A stretch of 64,000 nt of DNA, taken from the NCBI GenBank assembly GCA_033439765.1, contig JAULSN010000001.1, positions 2,666,001 through 2,730,000 on the forward strand. The letters are read 5' to 3'. The notes below the pieces were generated by a model. The model was given only the letters and a program-made list of their open reading frames with translations, was not told the DNA's origin and made no database searches. This document shows positions 47,501 through 58,084 of the stretch, piece after piece; the first letter of the stretch is position 1, and each line of letters opens with the position of its first letter. A program made the position numbers and the translations under genes. The stretch is from Lasiosphaeria ovina (Eukaryota > Ascomycota > Sordariomycetes > Sordariales > Lasiosphaeriaceae).

Positions 47501-50453
47501 CTAAGGTGCCTAAGTCAGAGGTAGGCGTGCCCCCCTTGGGCTACTGGGTACCCTTAATTCCATATCCTGGCAGCTACGGGCACGCACCGCCAATCGCCAA
47601 CTTTAGTGCTACGACATGAGTGCCCGGTCAAGTTGACTAAATGTCTTACATGCACGTGGCTGTACATTGCATCCAAATGCCCACTCACCATGTCCTACAT
47701 CCTAAAGGTGACGGCATCTGTCAACAATGTTACGCTACCGCAAGCCTCGCCCTGCCGTCAGATGCCATGTTAGTCGCGTGAGCGTGGGGGACGCCTAATG
47801 GAGAAGCTTCTCCCGTGGTTAGGCCCAGAGAGCAGCAGCCAAGAGAAGCAGGGCCAGCAGAACTTGCAGGACAGCCTTCCATATTTACATTGAAGTCACC
47901 TCTAAACCACCTGCCACACTCTGTCGGGATCCTATTCCGTTCCAATCAGGAATACAAAGCAGTTCGACCCAGCATTGGATACAGACGGGGTCTACGAAAT
48001 GCTTGTTTGAACTCTCTTATAAGCACATGTCAATTTCACCTGCCATCCCGAGGCCAAGACTTGCAGGCAATAAACTCCGGCGTCCCATACCGAGGCCAAC
48101 GCGGGATGTTTATCCGTTGGCAGTCTCCCCTGGGCCTGCTCGTTTCCAAGACAGGAGACTGCTCGAGCGTGAAAGTTCGCGTTTTCCGAACCAAGATCTG
48201 CTAGTTTCGTTGTTAACGAGAGACAGATATCTACGTTCAAGAGCTTGGTTACTGGCTGATCAGCGTCTGAGTACCTCGGACAGCGGCCATGTTCCTCCAT
48301 TTTGTGTCTCTTCACCAACCAGCCAAACATGTGAAGGTTTCAACTGTGGTCGAGGCGGGAAACCGTGCCAGTAAGGTACTGCAGCTCGCCCTCCAAAAAT
48401 TATCTCCCCTCCCGCCATTTTGACAACATTCCACAATCTGGGCTATATGGGACCACCCAACCTGATTTAGTTCAGCCTGGTTCCCGCGGTCGTCTTAGAT
48501 GTGTCCAAAATACTGAAAGCAGACTCGCCGGACTTTTGGCGGCAGTATTTAGGCTCTCTCAGTCTCGCCACCAGGATTCTAAAGGCACGCCTTCTGCCGC
48601 ATGAATAATTCGTGCCAGTGGCTGCCGTGTTAGAACGTCCCGGGTAAGGGCTTCTAGCCTGGCTTTGGAGACAGTGTTTCGTTGCTGTGAGCTGTCACTT
48701 TATTCTATCCAATGACCCGGGGATCTGGCCCGATCTGATACCAGGGCAGCAGCGCATATGCAATTCTTAGGTATGACTTTGCGATTTGTCAATTTTAAGA
48801 CAGACTTAGTTGAGAGATAATAATACTGGACAGACTTACGGCCATAAACAATCAACACACGTCTTGCCATATCACAGTTAACTGTCGTGTAAATTTTGTG
48901 TCTTGTCTGACGAGGTCGAAGGAAGGTATGGGGCGACGAACTGGTCAGGAGTGTAATGTCGGTCCTTGCCATCGAACCATCACTTCAATATTTTACATGC
49001 AGCATCATGTCAAGACTAACTACATACCTACCTGCATCTCCGCAAGTATGAAGATGGACGAGGCCATTCGTTGACGGCAGCCAGAGCGTCTTAGGTAGGG
49101 ATACGGCAACATATGAAGCCTATATTGGATGAGGGGTGAAGGGAACGGAGTATAGTTTGACAAGGGAGTCGACATGGAATAAGATGGGCATTCAGCCACT
49201 CGGAGCGGCTAACTGCGTGTACTAGTTAAAAGAAACAAAGACAGCTACAGAACGAAGAGTTCCCGCCCCATTTCCGTTCCGTTTTTCAACCCCTGCACCT
49301 GTCCTGCCCGTCGTCACAAATAGGCTCCTGTAAGTATGCATGTACGTACTATCTCTTCCCTGTTTGTGTTCTCCTCGGATCTTGTTGACAGAGGGCCGGT
49401 TAACGCACGACTGCAGTGATGCTGCTACCTCTCACCGACCATCCCGGTAGTCCCGTACCCAGGAGCCAAACGTGTCGAAAGCTAATGGAGCTAGAAATAT
49501 ATCCGTGGTGTTTGAAGAGCCGGGGAGGCGGTTGGCGAGACGAATAGAATATCTAGCACTGCAGACCCTATGTCCGGTTCATATGCTTGGACCTCAAAGA
49601 CCGGGTGATAATTGCAGCAACCGTAACCTGGCGTGCTAGAGGCTGGGTGCGTTGACGCCGGCGGCCAACGCTGTTTTGTCTCCGTAACCCTAAAATATCT
49701 ACGCAACACATTACTATATTGCTAGATTCCTAATGGATGGCCTGCACTTTGCTTCCTTGAGGCTCTTTTAGGGGAGCTCATGTAGTGTGTAGGTTTACAA
49801 GGAGCGGCCTTGGGTTAAAAAGCACATAGACAGTCGAGCCAAATAAACCATCTAAGCTGCTTCCTTTTCTAGATAGAATTTGTCTTTTCCGGGTATCTAG
49901 GCGCAGGAGGGTTTAAAGGAGATACAACAAAATGATTCAATAAGGCATTTATAGGCCAAAGGAGGCAGATCTGTTCTGGCACGAGGCCGAGGCAGGGGAC
50001 CGAGGTATTCATGGGGCTAGTACTTCTGAAACAAAATAAATAAAAAAAGTAAAAAAGAAGAAAAAGAGTGAACTTCTGGGAGCTGGTTTGACGTGATATC
50101 TGTCGCATCGCCTTCCATGACTTTTAGAAGGTGAATGGTAGGCCGTGAGGGAGGAGGTTGTTCAGAGGAAAGAGCAATTGCTGGGCAAGGGGAACTCCCA
50201 TTGAAGTATTACATAGTAGTGGTTCAGCGGGCCCCACTGTATTTCGCAGCTGCCCGGCCCACCATCCAATCAAAACGCACGAACAAATTCACGTCAATCC
50301 TCAATCGCTCCCACTCAGCAGCTCCCGAACAAACCTCGAAAATCCCGAGGGCCTTGTTGGACGACCTCCCAATTGAGGCCCGCAACCACCCCCAACTACA
50401 GCACAGCACCAGCACAGTGACACGCGAACGCGAGCGCGCGCATATAACCGGCG
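44595..50453. other. Large gene-poor spacer (about 5.9 kb)
   Basis: Starts with the promoter of the GH3 gene. It contains a small GGCGACA/GGCGACAGG minisatellite (46091-46135), short palindromic CCTAAGG/TACC motifs (about 47240-47510) and many short open frames, the longest plus-strand one at 45429-46064 and minus-strand one at 46400-46936. None shows a family, codon bias or splice partners. I see no supported gene. Confidence 0.5.
46091..46135. repeat. GGCGACA minisatellite
   Basis: A short tandem array of 7-8-base units (CAGCGACAGG CAACAAGCGG, then three copies of GGCGACA) in noncoding DNA; no spacers of the kind seen in CRISPR. Confidence 0.7.
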
Positions 50454-51716
50454 ATGAACCGGCAAGTCGTCCACACTGCCCTCGGGCGTGGGCGGGCGGT
50501 CGACAGCTGCCGGGAAAACGCGGCGCAGTGTCTCCGCGCAGCGAGCAGCAGCAGCATCATTATAGGCCAACCCATCAGCTGGCAGACGTACTCGTCCTTC
50601 TCTACGACTACGACGCGTGGGTTTGCGTCACCCGATAATGCCCCCCCGACGGCCCGCGAGCGCTCGTCGGCCGCTGCGTCCAAGCTAGCCGAGCTCGGCG
50701 GAGGCGGCGGCGGCCAGTCGAGGCCCGCACCAGCAACATCACAGCCCTCGGCAGCAGCCACACCGCCTCCCGGACCCGTCGATGTCCGCACCCTGGGTAG
50801 CTCCTTCGCTTCGCTCGGCCCCAAAGTCATCAATCTGCGCAGTCTCCGTGGTCGCCTGGGCGCCGCCGGCCCAGCTGCCAGAGCGGGACCGCCGCGCTTC
50901 GCGGCCAGGCCGACCAGCTTTGCCGGACCGGGAGTCACAGGAGGAGGCCGATTCGCCCCGGGAGCGGCAGCACGAGGCGCGGGCCGATTCGCCCCGGGTG
51001 GGGCGGCACGAGGCGGAGGCAGATTTGGCCCGGGAGCGGGAGCAGCAGGCGGAGACAGATTCGCCCCTCGAGCGCGAAGAGGCACCACGCGCGGCCGCGG
51101 CAGGGGGGGAGAGAAGCGCGGCGGGCGCGGCGGGAAGGGCGAAGACACGGAGCGGCTCAAGGCCAGGTGGACGCCCGAGGAGCAGGAGGTGATCAACCGG
51201 ATGGAGCAGGGCGTGGTGACGGCGTACGTGCCGACGGTGACGGCGGAGTCGTTGGCGGGATACGGGCCGGCGTTGGCGTCGGACGCGGCCGTGGCCAAGA
51301 TGGAGTCGGCCATGCGCGCCATGCGCATCCTCGGCGGCGGGCGGCCCTTCGACCCCGTCACCACGGTCACGGGCGACATCCGCGAGGCCGTCAAGCGCTA
51401 CTCGCACGAGAAGAAGCCGCTGTTCTTCAGCTCCAAGGAGGAGAAGGAGTGGCTCGAGAGCTGCCGCCCGGGCTTTCGGTTCAAGCCCGCCGAGGACGCC
51501 ACCAAGCAGGCCGTCCTCGACGCCGCCGTCCTCGGCAAGTACGAGAAGCCCCAGTTCGTCGACGTCTCCAACGTCATGGGCACGCTCGCCAACTACCACA
51601 GCCGCGAACCGACGTACCTGCCGTCCGAGTCGCAGGCCTTCATTGCCAAGGTCCGCGAGCTGCTGCCGGCTGCTCGCAAGCCCCCCGGCGCTGCTCAGGT
51701 GAAGAGGGCTGCTTAA
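50454..51716 (+). CDS. Glycine/arginine-rich probable mitochondrial protein
   Basis: A single exon of 420 aa from the ATG at 50454. The N-terminus looks like a mitochondrial presequence (MNRQVVHTALGRGRAVDSCR, later YSSFSTTTTRGFASP with an Arg-rich, Ser/Thr-rich character). Residues ~150-230 are a tandem Gly/Arg repeat (GGRFAPGAAARGAG, GRFAPGGAARGGG, GRFGPGAG, DRFAPRARRG) ending in RGRGRGGEKRGGRGG, an RNA-binding-like low-complexity block. The C-terminal ~190 residues are a compact domain (RWTPEEQEVINRMEQGVVTA, RAMRILGGGRPFDPVTTV, FSSKEEKEWLESCRPGFRF). I do not recognise the family; a mitochondrial ribosomal or RNA-associated role is an inference from the presequence, the RG block and the convergent mitochondrial recycling-factor neighbour 224 bp away. 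The opposite strand is open for 344 codons, but only because of high GC at third positions. Confidence 0.75.
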   Translation: MNRQVVHTALGRGRAVDSCRENAAQCLRAASSSSIIIGQPISWQTYSSFSTTTTRGFASPDNAPPTARERSSAAASKLAELGGGGGGQSRPAPATSQPSAAATPPPGPVDVRTLGSSFASLGPKVINLRSLRGRLGAAGPAARAGPPRFAARPTSFAGPGVTGGGRFAPGAAARGAGRFAPGGAARGGGRFGPGAGAAGGDRFAPRARRGTTRGRGRGGEKRGGRGGKGEDTERLKARWTPEEQEVINRMEQGVVTAYVPTVTAESLAGYGPALASDAAVAKMESAMRAMRILGGGRPFDPVTTVTGDIREAVKRYSHEKKPLFFSSKEEKEWLESCRPGFRFKPAEDATKQAVLDAAVLGKYEKPQFVDVSNVMGTLANYHSREPTYLPSESQAFIAKVRELLPAARKPPGAAQVKRAA

Positions 51717-51940
51717 GGGTTTCAGAGGGGAGGGGACGCGAGTAGACTGGGGCCAGTGGCTTGACCCTTGCATATACTATACTACATAGACCTGTAACAA
51801 TATATACCACATTGGGCCGTCCAGATCCGTTATTGGTTTCTTTGGTTTTTATATTGACCTTGTCTCACTGGTACGACTTGTACTGTAGACAGGGAGGTAA
51901 TTTATACATGACAACGGACACACGGAACTGCCTCTCACGC

Positions 51941-53084
51941 TCAGCCCGCCCTGTTGGCAATGAACTGCAGAATCTCCTTCTCCTTCTGGGCAATGACCTT
52001 CATGCGATCGTCCTGCAGTTTCTTGACCTTCTCGCGCAGCTTGTGGTGGTCGTCGCTGAGGATCAGACGGTCGGCGCGCCACTTCTTGTGCACGGCCTCG
52101 CGGCGGTGCGACTCGTCGCGCACCTGGTCGCGCCACGCCTGGCACGTCTCCTTGGCCCGCCGCACCAGCTCCTCGGCCCGCTCCGGCTCCACGGTGAGCG
52201 TCAGCTCCAGCGCGTTGTCCTCGCTGCGCTGCGGCTGCTGGTTGAACGCCTCGCTGCGCTGCACCGCGCTCATGATGCCCCGCACAGAGCTCTCCTCGAA
52301 CGCCAGGATGCTCCACCGCCGCCCCCCCAGCGGCGCCACCGTCGCCAGCTCCCGCAGTGGGAACGTTACTGTGGGCACGGCAGCGGCGGCGGCGGCCGGG
52401 GCTTTCTTGTTGGCTTTTCCTGCCTTGGCTGCGGGCTCTGCTTTGACTGGGGCCGCCGTCGCGGGCACCTGCACCGGCAGCGCGCCAATCACCTCGGCGT
52501 TGAACTTGCCGCCGCCCGTGCGCATGTGCTTCAGCTCCTCGCCGTGGTGCCGCTCGGCCTTGTCGAACGCGTACGTCACGTCGGCCAGGTTGAACGGGTC
52601 CTCGCCGTTGGGCAACGGCCGGTCGGCGTCCCCCACGGCTGTGTCGCTACCGCTGCTGCTGCTGCTCTTCTTGTCCTTTTTCCCTTTTGTACCCCCTACT
52701 GTTGCTGCTACTGCTGCTGGTTCGACGTCGTCGCCGCCTCCCCCTCCACGCTTCGATCCCTTCTTGGCGTGCGCGCGCGCCGTATGCGAAAAGGGCCGTC
52801 GGGCTGCGAAGGCGGCGGGTTTGTTGGTGCTGCTGTAGCTGCTGTATGCGGACGCAGTGGAGGAGGATAGCGCCCGGCACGCGGAGACGATGGCCAGCGT
52901 CGCGGCGGCTGATGACGACGACGACGAGGAGCTTTTGCTTGGCAAAGACGGTGATATGCTTAACTTTTCAGCTGGAACCTAATGGCTGGGTGGCCGGTCG
53001 GCAGCGGAAGCAAACAAACCGTGAGAGGAGCGCGCTGCTCGGGCTGCGCAGCAGCAGCGCATTGGTGGCGTGGAGGTACTTCAT
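51941..53084 (-). CDS. rrf1: Mitochondrial ribosome recycling factor
   Basis: The RRF domain lies in the main exon that ends at 51941 (DVTYAFDKAERHHGEELKHM, VIGALPVQVP, LRELATVAPLGGRRWSILAF, VRRAKETCQAWRDQVRDE, HHKLREKVKKLQDDRMKVIA). RRF splits post-termination ribosomes with EF-G; this one is mitochondrial, shown by a long basic Ser/Ala leader (AAFAARRPFSHTARAHAKKG). The main exon has no ATG before the leader. An upstream ATG at 53084 in a strong context (GCCGCCATGA) opens MKYLHATNALLLRSPSSALL, which fits a presequence, and its exon can end at 53020 (donor GTTTGT, phase 2). The acceptor is uncertain: TTAAG (exon from 52958, 61-bp intron) or CCAAG (exon from 52937); both keep the frame, neither is a consensus YAG. 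Two inserts rich in Ala/Lys (KAEPAAKAGKANKKAPAAA) are unusual for RRF. Product ~360 aa. Confidence 0.85.
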
Positions 53085-53459
53085 GGCGGCTTTCTCTTTC
53101 GATCACCTGTTGTTGTGTGCTTGTACGTTGGTATTCCGTACCTGTCGCAGGGAGAAGCTGAAGCTGTGGGGGGAAGCTGTCGTGGAGCAGAGGAGGTTGA
53201 GCAGAGGGGTTGCGGAATTGGCCAATCATGAACGGAGCAGTGTGCAAGCGTGGGGCGGAGACTACCCAGGGACGGGGGTCTTGAACCGCCCCCATTTGTT
53301 TACTCAGTAAAACTGACCGGAATAAAGGAGGTAAATATTTTTGGAATGTGCGTGCAATTGCTCATTCTGAGAGGTCATCAGAAGAACAAGAAAACCAAAA
53401 GTCGATATCTTTGAAGACTCGATGGAGTGCTTATGTCAAGATCTCAACTACAGTTACTC

Positions 53460-53490
<31 letters not shown>

Positions 53491-54202
53491 GGCGGGATTT
53501 GTTAGAAAGACTATCACACTTTTGCAGTTTTCTGGATAAGATGTGAACTTTATGTTTGATGTAAGGAAGCTGAGGTTGTACTTCATAGTTTTTCTCGTAT
53601 TTGCTATTCTGTGGAGATGATGCTTTGGGATGAGAAAGAGGGTTCGGAAACAAAAGTCTCGATTTGATCTTGGCCAAGAAATACATACCAAAAGAGACAA
53701 ACCACCAACTACCTTGGGCCTAACGACGTAGACTCAGAGACATAAAACCTAGTACCAAGGCAAATTGTCATGACCACCACAGCTTATCCATGTAAGCCAA
53801 CAGAACCTTTTGAGAAGAAAATCCACTCGTGGATGGAGTCGATCACTTCTCTCTGCCAAACAAACAACCAAACAACCGAACAAAAACAAAACAACGAACC
53901 AACTCCATATTTTGGAACTTTCTTTTAGGTAAATTGTTTTATGGGGTACGTATTATTCCATGCAAGCGAGGCACTGGTGATATATTGAGCATGGCCAAGT
54001 GAATCAAGGTGATCGGATGGAGGTGGCTGTCATCACTATCGGGCATGCATTCAACCGTGTCGGTGTTGACCATGTCGACAAAGGCATCAGCTTAATCCCG
54101 ATCTACACGTCACACTCGTTGGCCACCAATTTTTTGCACATGTCATCTTGTTAGCTTGCACCACTCTACACTCCACTACCGCATAGACCGTAGAGCTCCT
54201 AG
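53085..54202. other. Intergenic with a 29-T homopolymer
   Basis: Promoter of the recycling-factor gene and 3' UTR of the WD40 gene. A run of 29 T (53462-53490) is followed by GGCGGG. No gene seen. Confidence 0.5.
53462..53490. repeat. Homopolymer T(29) tract
   Basis: Uninterrupted run of 29 T on the plus strand, immediately followed by GGCGGGATTTG. Either a simple homopolymer or the poly-A end of an old retroposed sequence on the minus strand; no flanking element was recognised. Confidence 0.8.
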
Positions 54203-57200
54203 TCACCGCCAGACACCGACCGGCGCCGGCGCCTGGAATAAATCCCACACCTCCATGCCCACGCCGGCAACCATCAGCCTGCCCGGGGCGATGACTTCGA
54301 GGTCTCCCGGGTCCGCGACGGAGCTGTACTGGTCGTCGAGCAGCGCCACGGTGACGCCGCAGCCCCCCACCAGATCCGTCCGCTCTGCCCTCCAGAGCTT
54401 GACGCGCTGGTCGTTGCTGGCCGTCGCCACCTCGACATAGCCCGCGCCGTCGCGGCTGACGGCGCACAGCCCCGTGATGGTTGCCGCGTGGGCGTCCCTG
54501 ACCCGCGCCCGGCTGCGGACGGCGAACTCGCTGGCGTCGGGCGACCAGGCGAGGTCGAGGACGCCGAGGGCGTTGTCGTCGCCACCGGTGACCACGAGCC
54601 GCTGGCCCCGGCCATCTGCGGCGTCTTCTCGCGCCATGTCAAGGCTCTTGATGGTGCTCTGGTGGAGCTTGGACACTGAGGCGAGCACGAACTCTGCGGG
54701 CCCGCCGTCCTCACCCTTGTTGCTGGTGGTGGTGCGGACGTCGCCGGCGGCCCAGATGGCGACGTGTCCGTCGGTAGACGCCGTAAGTACGCGAATGGCC
54801 GCCCCCTCCCCGTCGGCCGGCGTCCGCAGGTGGCGGATCTGCGTCAAGCAGGCGCCCGTGTAGTGGCCCTGGGCGAGAAGCTGGAAGCCGTGCTCTGTGG
54901 AGTACAGGTAGGACTTCAGCGTCGAGTTAGAGAGGACGAGCGAGATGAGCATGGCGCCGTTGCCGTCGCCCCCAACAACGTCTCGTCCCGCTGCCTCCCA
55001 CGGCTGCACGTCCAGGTCGATGATGCGCAGGTCTCCGTCGGGGGTGCGGTCGGGGTAGGCGGCCTCGCACACGACAGCGAGCGCCTCGTAGCTGGAATCG
55101 AGGCGAGTGATGCGCCATACAAACAACTCCTCGCTGCCGGCACTACTGACGAGGCAGCTAGGGCCGACCCACTTGAGGCACTGGATGCCGGCTGAGTGTT
55201 TCTCTAGCACGGCGAGACACCTGAAGCCGCGCCGCGTGGCCGACGAGTCGCTGCTTTCCCGGTACTGCCAGATACGGATAGTGGTGTCCTCGGCAGCCGT
55301 GGCCACGTACGGGCCGCACGCGGCGGCGGCGCGCATCTCGCGGCCGTGGCCACCCTCGCGCAGCGCCCGCAGCGCCGGCCGACGTTGCGAGTACAGCCGC
55401 ATGTGCGCCGCCTTGGTGAAGACGAAGCGCAGCTGCCCCGCGTCGGCGGTGGGCGACACGCAGTCAAATGGCCGATGGCCACCGCCGCACTCGACCGTGG
55501 CGAGCCCGTGCCGCGACGTCTCGTTCCAGACGACAAACTGCTTGCCGCGGAACCCGTGCAGTATCAGCTCCGCGTCGCCCTGGCTGGGCGGTGCGGTAAA
55601 CCAGGCACCCTCGATCATGCCCATGGGCGGCGATATCTCGTGTTGCAGGCGGAGTGTGGTGGTCACTGCCCCTGGGCCGTCAGGGCTGCTGCTACTGCCG
55701 ATACTGTAGATGCGGTACCTGCCGTCCCTGCACCCCGTGAGGAACGAGGTCTGGCTCCCAGGGAGCGGCACAATGCAGGTTACGGCGTCCTTGGTCTTGC
55801 AATCCCGCCGAGAAACGTCGGGCGTGAAAGAGTTGGCGTCGGCCTTGTAAACAGTCACGGCTCCGACTCTGGACCCCAAGACGAGCTTGCCGTCACAAAA
55901 ACTCGCGGCGGTTACAATGTAGTGCTCCCTGAGCATGATCTGCCTAGATTCTACCGGCGAATCGCCAGCTGAAGCGCCAAACACCAGCATTGTGGCGTGA
56001 TCCGCGCCGAGGACAGTGACGACGACAGCCCATGTCTTGGCTTGCCGGTCGCTTACAGACTCTGAGAACCGCACACAAACCAAGTCCGAGATCTTGCCCG
56101 GGAGCTTGGCCAGTTCCTTGATCTCGTGTGGTGGCTGAAACAGGTAGACGCTCCCGCTTGCGCTGCCAATGATGGCAGTGTCCAGCGCAGGGCTTTTTAC
56201 AAGACTAAAAGAGTTGAGATCGCTGCGGATAGCCGGCGGGAGAGTGACCTCTTCCCAGGCCAGAGTCTCGCCCACAGTGCCAAGCAAGAGTCTCCCGGCT
56301 GTTGTAGTGGCGAGCACAGTGTTGTTTGATATAAAGGCATATCGTTGGAACCCATCTTTGCCGCTCCTGTTCGGTAGAGCCGCAGGCATGTCGGCCGGCA
56401 GGGTCTCCTCAGGTCTGCGGAGCTTCTCTATTATTTCGTGGAAGGATTGATCGATGTCAAGATCGCCATAGCTTGGCCCCGAGTTAGCATCTAGCCCATC
56501 AGTCCGGCTCTGGTCACCGGATATGGCAATCTTGCCATCCGCACCGCCTGTTGCTATTACTGGGACTCCGTCCGCGCCGGAAGAGACGACGGCAGACCAT
56601 ATGTTCTTGCCGATGTGAGCAGAGCATGCGCTACGGAGTCGGAGGGTGCCCAGTGGCTTGTCCTCGGGCTTTGTGCCTGCTCCTATATCTGACAGCCCTC
56701 GGCTAGGCGCGGCGTGCAACCGTGCCAGGTCAAGCGTGAGCTCCCATTTCTGCCGCGAGCAGTCTTCGCCAAAGGAATGTACCTCGATGGGGCTGGCCTG
56801 CGGCGAGTGGTGGTTGGCGCGGCCTGTGAACCGGACGTGCCATATCCTGGAGGCATGGCCCATGGCAACGGCTAAGCACCTGGCCGAGTCATGCTTGTTT
56901 TCTGATTTGACCTCGGAGTTACTCCCGCCGAAGCCAGTCTCCCGGGCTTCGGCCAATGCGCTCGTGTGCTGCGTCTCCCCGTTGGCTGCTCCTGTGACAG
57001 CCCCTACGGCGGCCAGGGGGGGGTCCGTGATATCCCATATCCGTATCGTCCGGTCGTCGCTGCAACTTGCGAGCAACCTCACGCTAGTGCCGTCAGGGGC
57101 GAGCTCGATCTCTGGGGAGATGGAGACGCCGAATATTGAGCCCTCGTGGCCGGTGAAGACGTAGAGCAGCTCCCACTGGGGAGAAGAATGGGCGGGGGCG

Positions 57201-57598
57201 TCCAGGTGGTACTTCCAGACGATGATTTCGCCAAAGACGGTGCCGCCTGCGACGAGGATAGAGGTGGGCGACAGCAGGCAGAGGTTTGCCGAGTAGAGAA
57301 TGGGCCGCGAGGGCGACGTCAGGGGCCTAAAGACGAGGGCGTGCGCCGCCCCCTTGGCACTTACCGAAAGAGGGACGATCTCGTTGTGGGCCGTTACGAG
57401 GGCTCCGTTTGTGGCCGTGTCGGAGGGGAACAGGATGCCATCGTAGATCCAGTCTGCGGCTCTGAACTCGTGCGGCTGACGCACGGGGGCGCGGCCGTCA
57501 ATGAGAGCCTGCAAAGACTCTTGGGGCAGGACCGTGACCGAGTGGCCGCCCCAGACGAGGACACGGCCATCGCCGGTCCGCTCGCCGGTCCGCGAAGG

Positions 57599-57644
<46 letters not shown>

Positions 57645-58084
57645 CCTGGGCGCGAGACGTAGATGCCGTGGATGGGCTCCGAGTAGAAGACCTTGAGCTG
57701 GCCGAGCAGCCGCGAACTGGCGACATCGTAGACCTTGAGCCAGGTGTCCTCGCCGGCAAGCACGAGCACGCGGCCCGGTTGGTGAGGGGGGGAGTAGAAC
57801 TCGAGGGCCGTTACTGGGTTCAACAGGTAGTTGTGCCGCAGTTTTGTCTTTGTCACAGACTTGCTGCTGCTGCTGCTCTAAGGGGGGGGAAGGAACAGCC
57901 CCGGGGGGGGTGGTGGTGCGTGTCAGTCGCAGAAACGCAGAAACTCAAACGGGCGAGTCACTATCGACGTCACGCACGGTGGCGACGACAACCCGAGTGA
58001 ATGAATGGGTGATTCAAAATAAAGTAAAGTAAAATTGACTTCGGCACAAACTAGGAAACTGCGCACCTTTTCCGCCGACATCAT
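54203..58084 (-). CDS. rtt10: WD40 protein of the WDR6/Rtt10 (Trm734) family
   Basis: Two exons: a six-codon first exon 58084-58067 (MMSAEK) and 57877-54203, total 1230 aa. The large exon has no ATG at its beginning: the conserved start (TKTKLRHNYLLNPVTALEFY) is preceded by SSSSSKSV and an acceptor CTTAG, so an upstream exon is required. The ATG at 58084 followed by donor GTGCGC, branch CTGAC and the 189-bp intron fits phase 0. WD-type blades run through the protein (VLVLAGEDTWLKVYDVASSR, LLYVFTGHEGSIFGVSIS, LLASCSDDRTIRIWDITDPP, VATAAEDTTIRIWQYRES, VLTASTDGHVAIWA, VVTGGDDNALGVLDLAW, VATASNDQRVKLWRAE). In yeast Rtt10/Trm734 is the Trm7 partner that 2'-O-methylates position 34 of certain tRNAs; the same role is inferred. 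A GCGTCT hexamer repeat (57600-57645) encodes an Asp-Ala run of variable type. Confidence 0.92.
57600..57645. repeat. GCGTCT hexanucleotide repeat inside the WD40 gene
   Basis: Seven or so units on the plus strand; on the coding strand they give an alternating Asp-Ala run in the loop between early WD40 blades. Confidence 0.85.

Noticed and set aside
50739..51773. 344-codon minus-strand frame over the RG-rich gene
   Set aside because: It stays open because of GC-rich third positions of the plus-strand gene; its content is low-complexity Ser/Arg/Glu.
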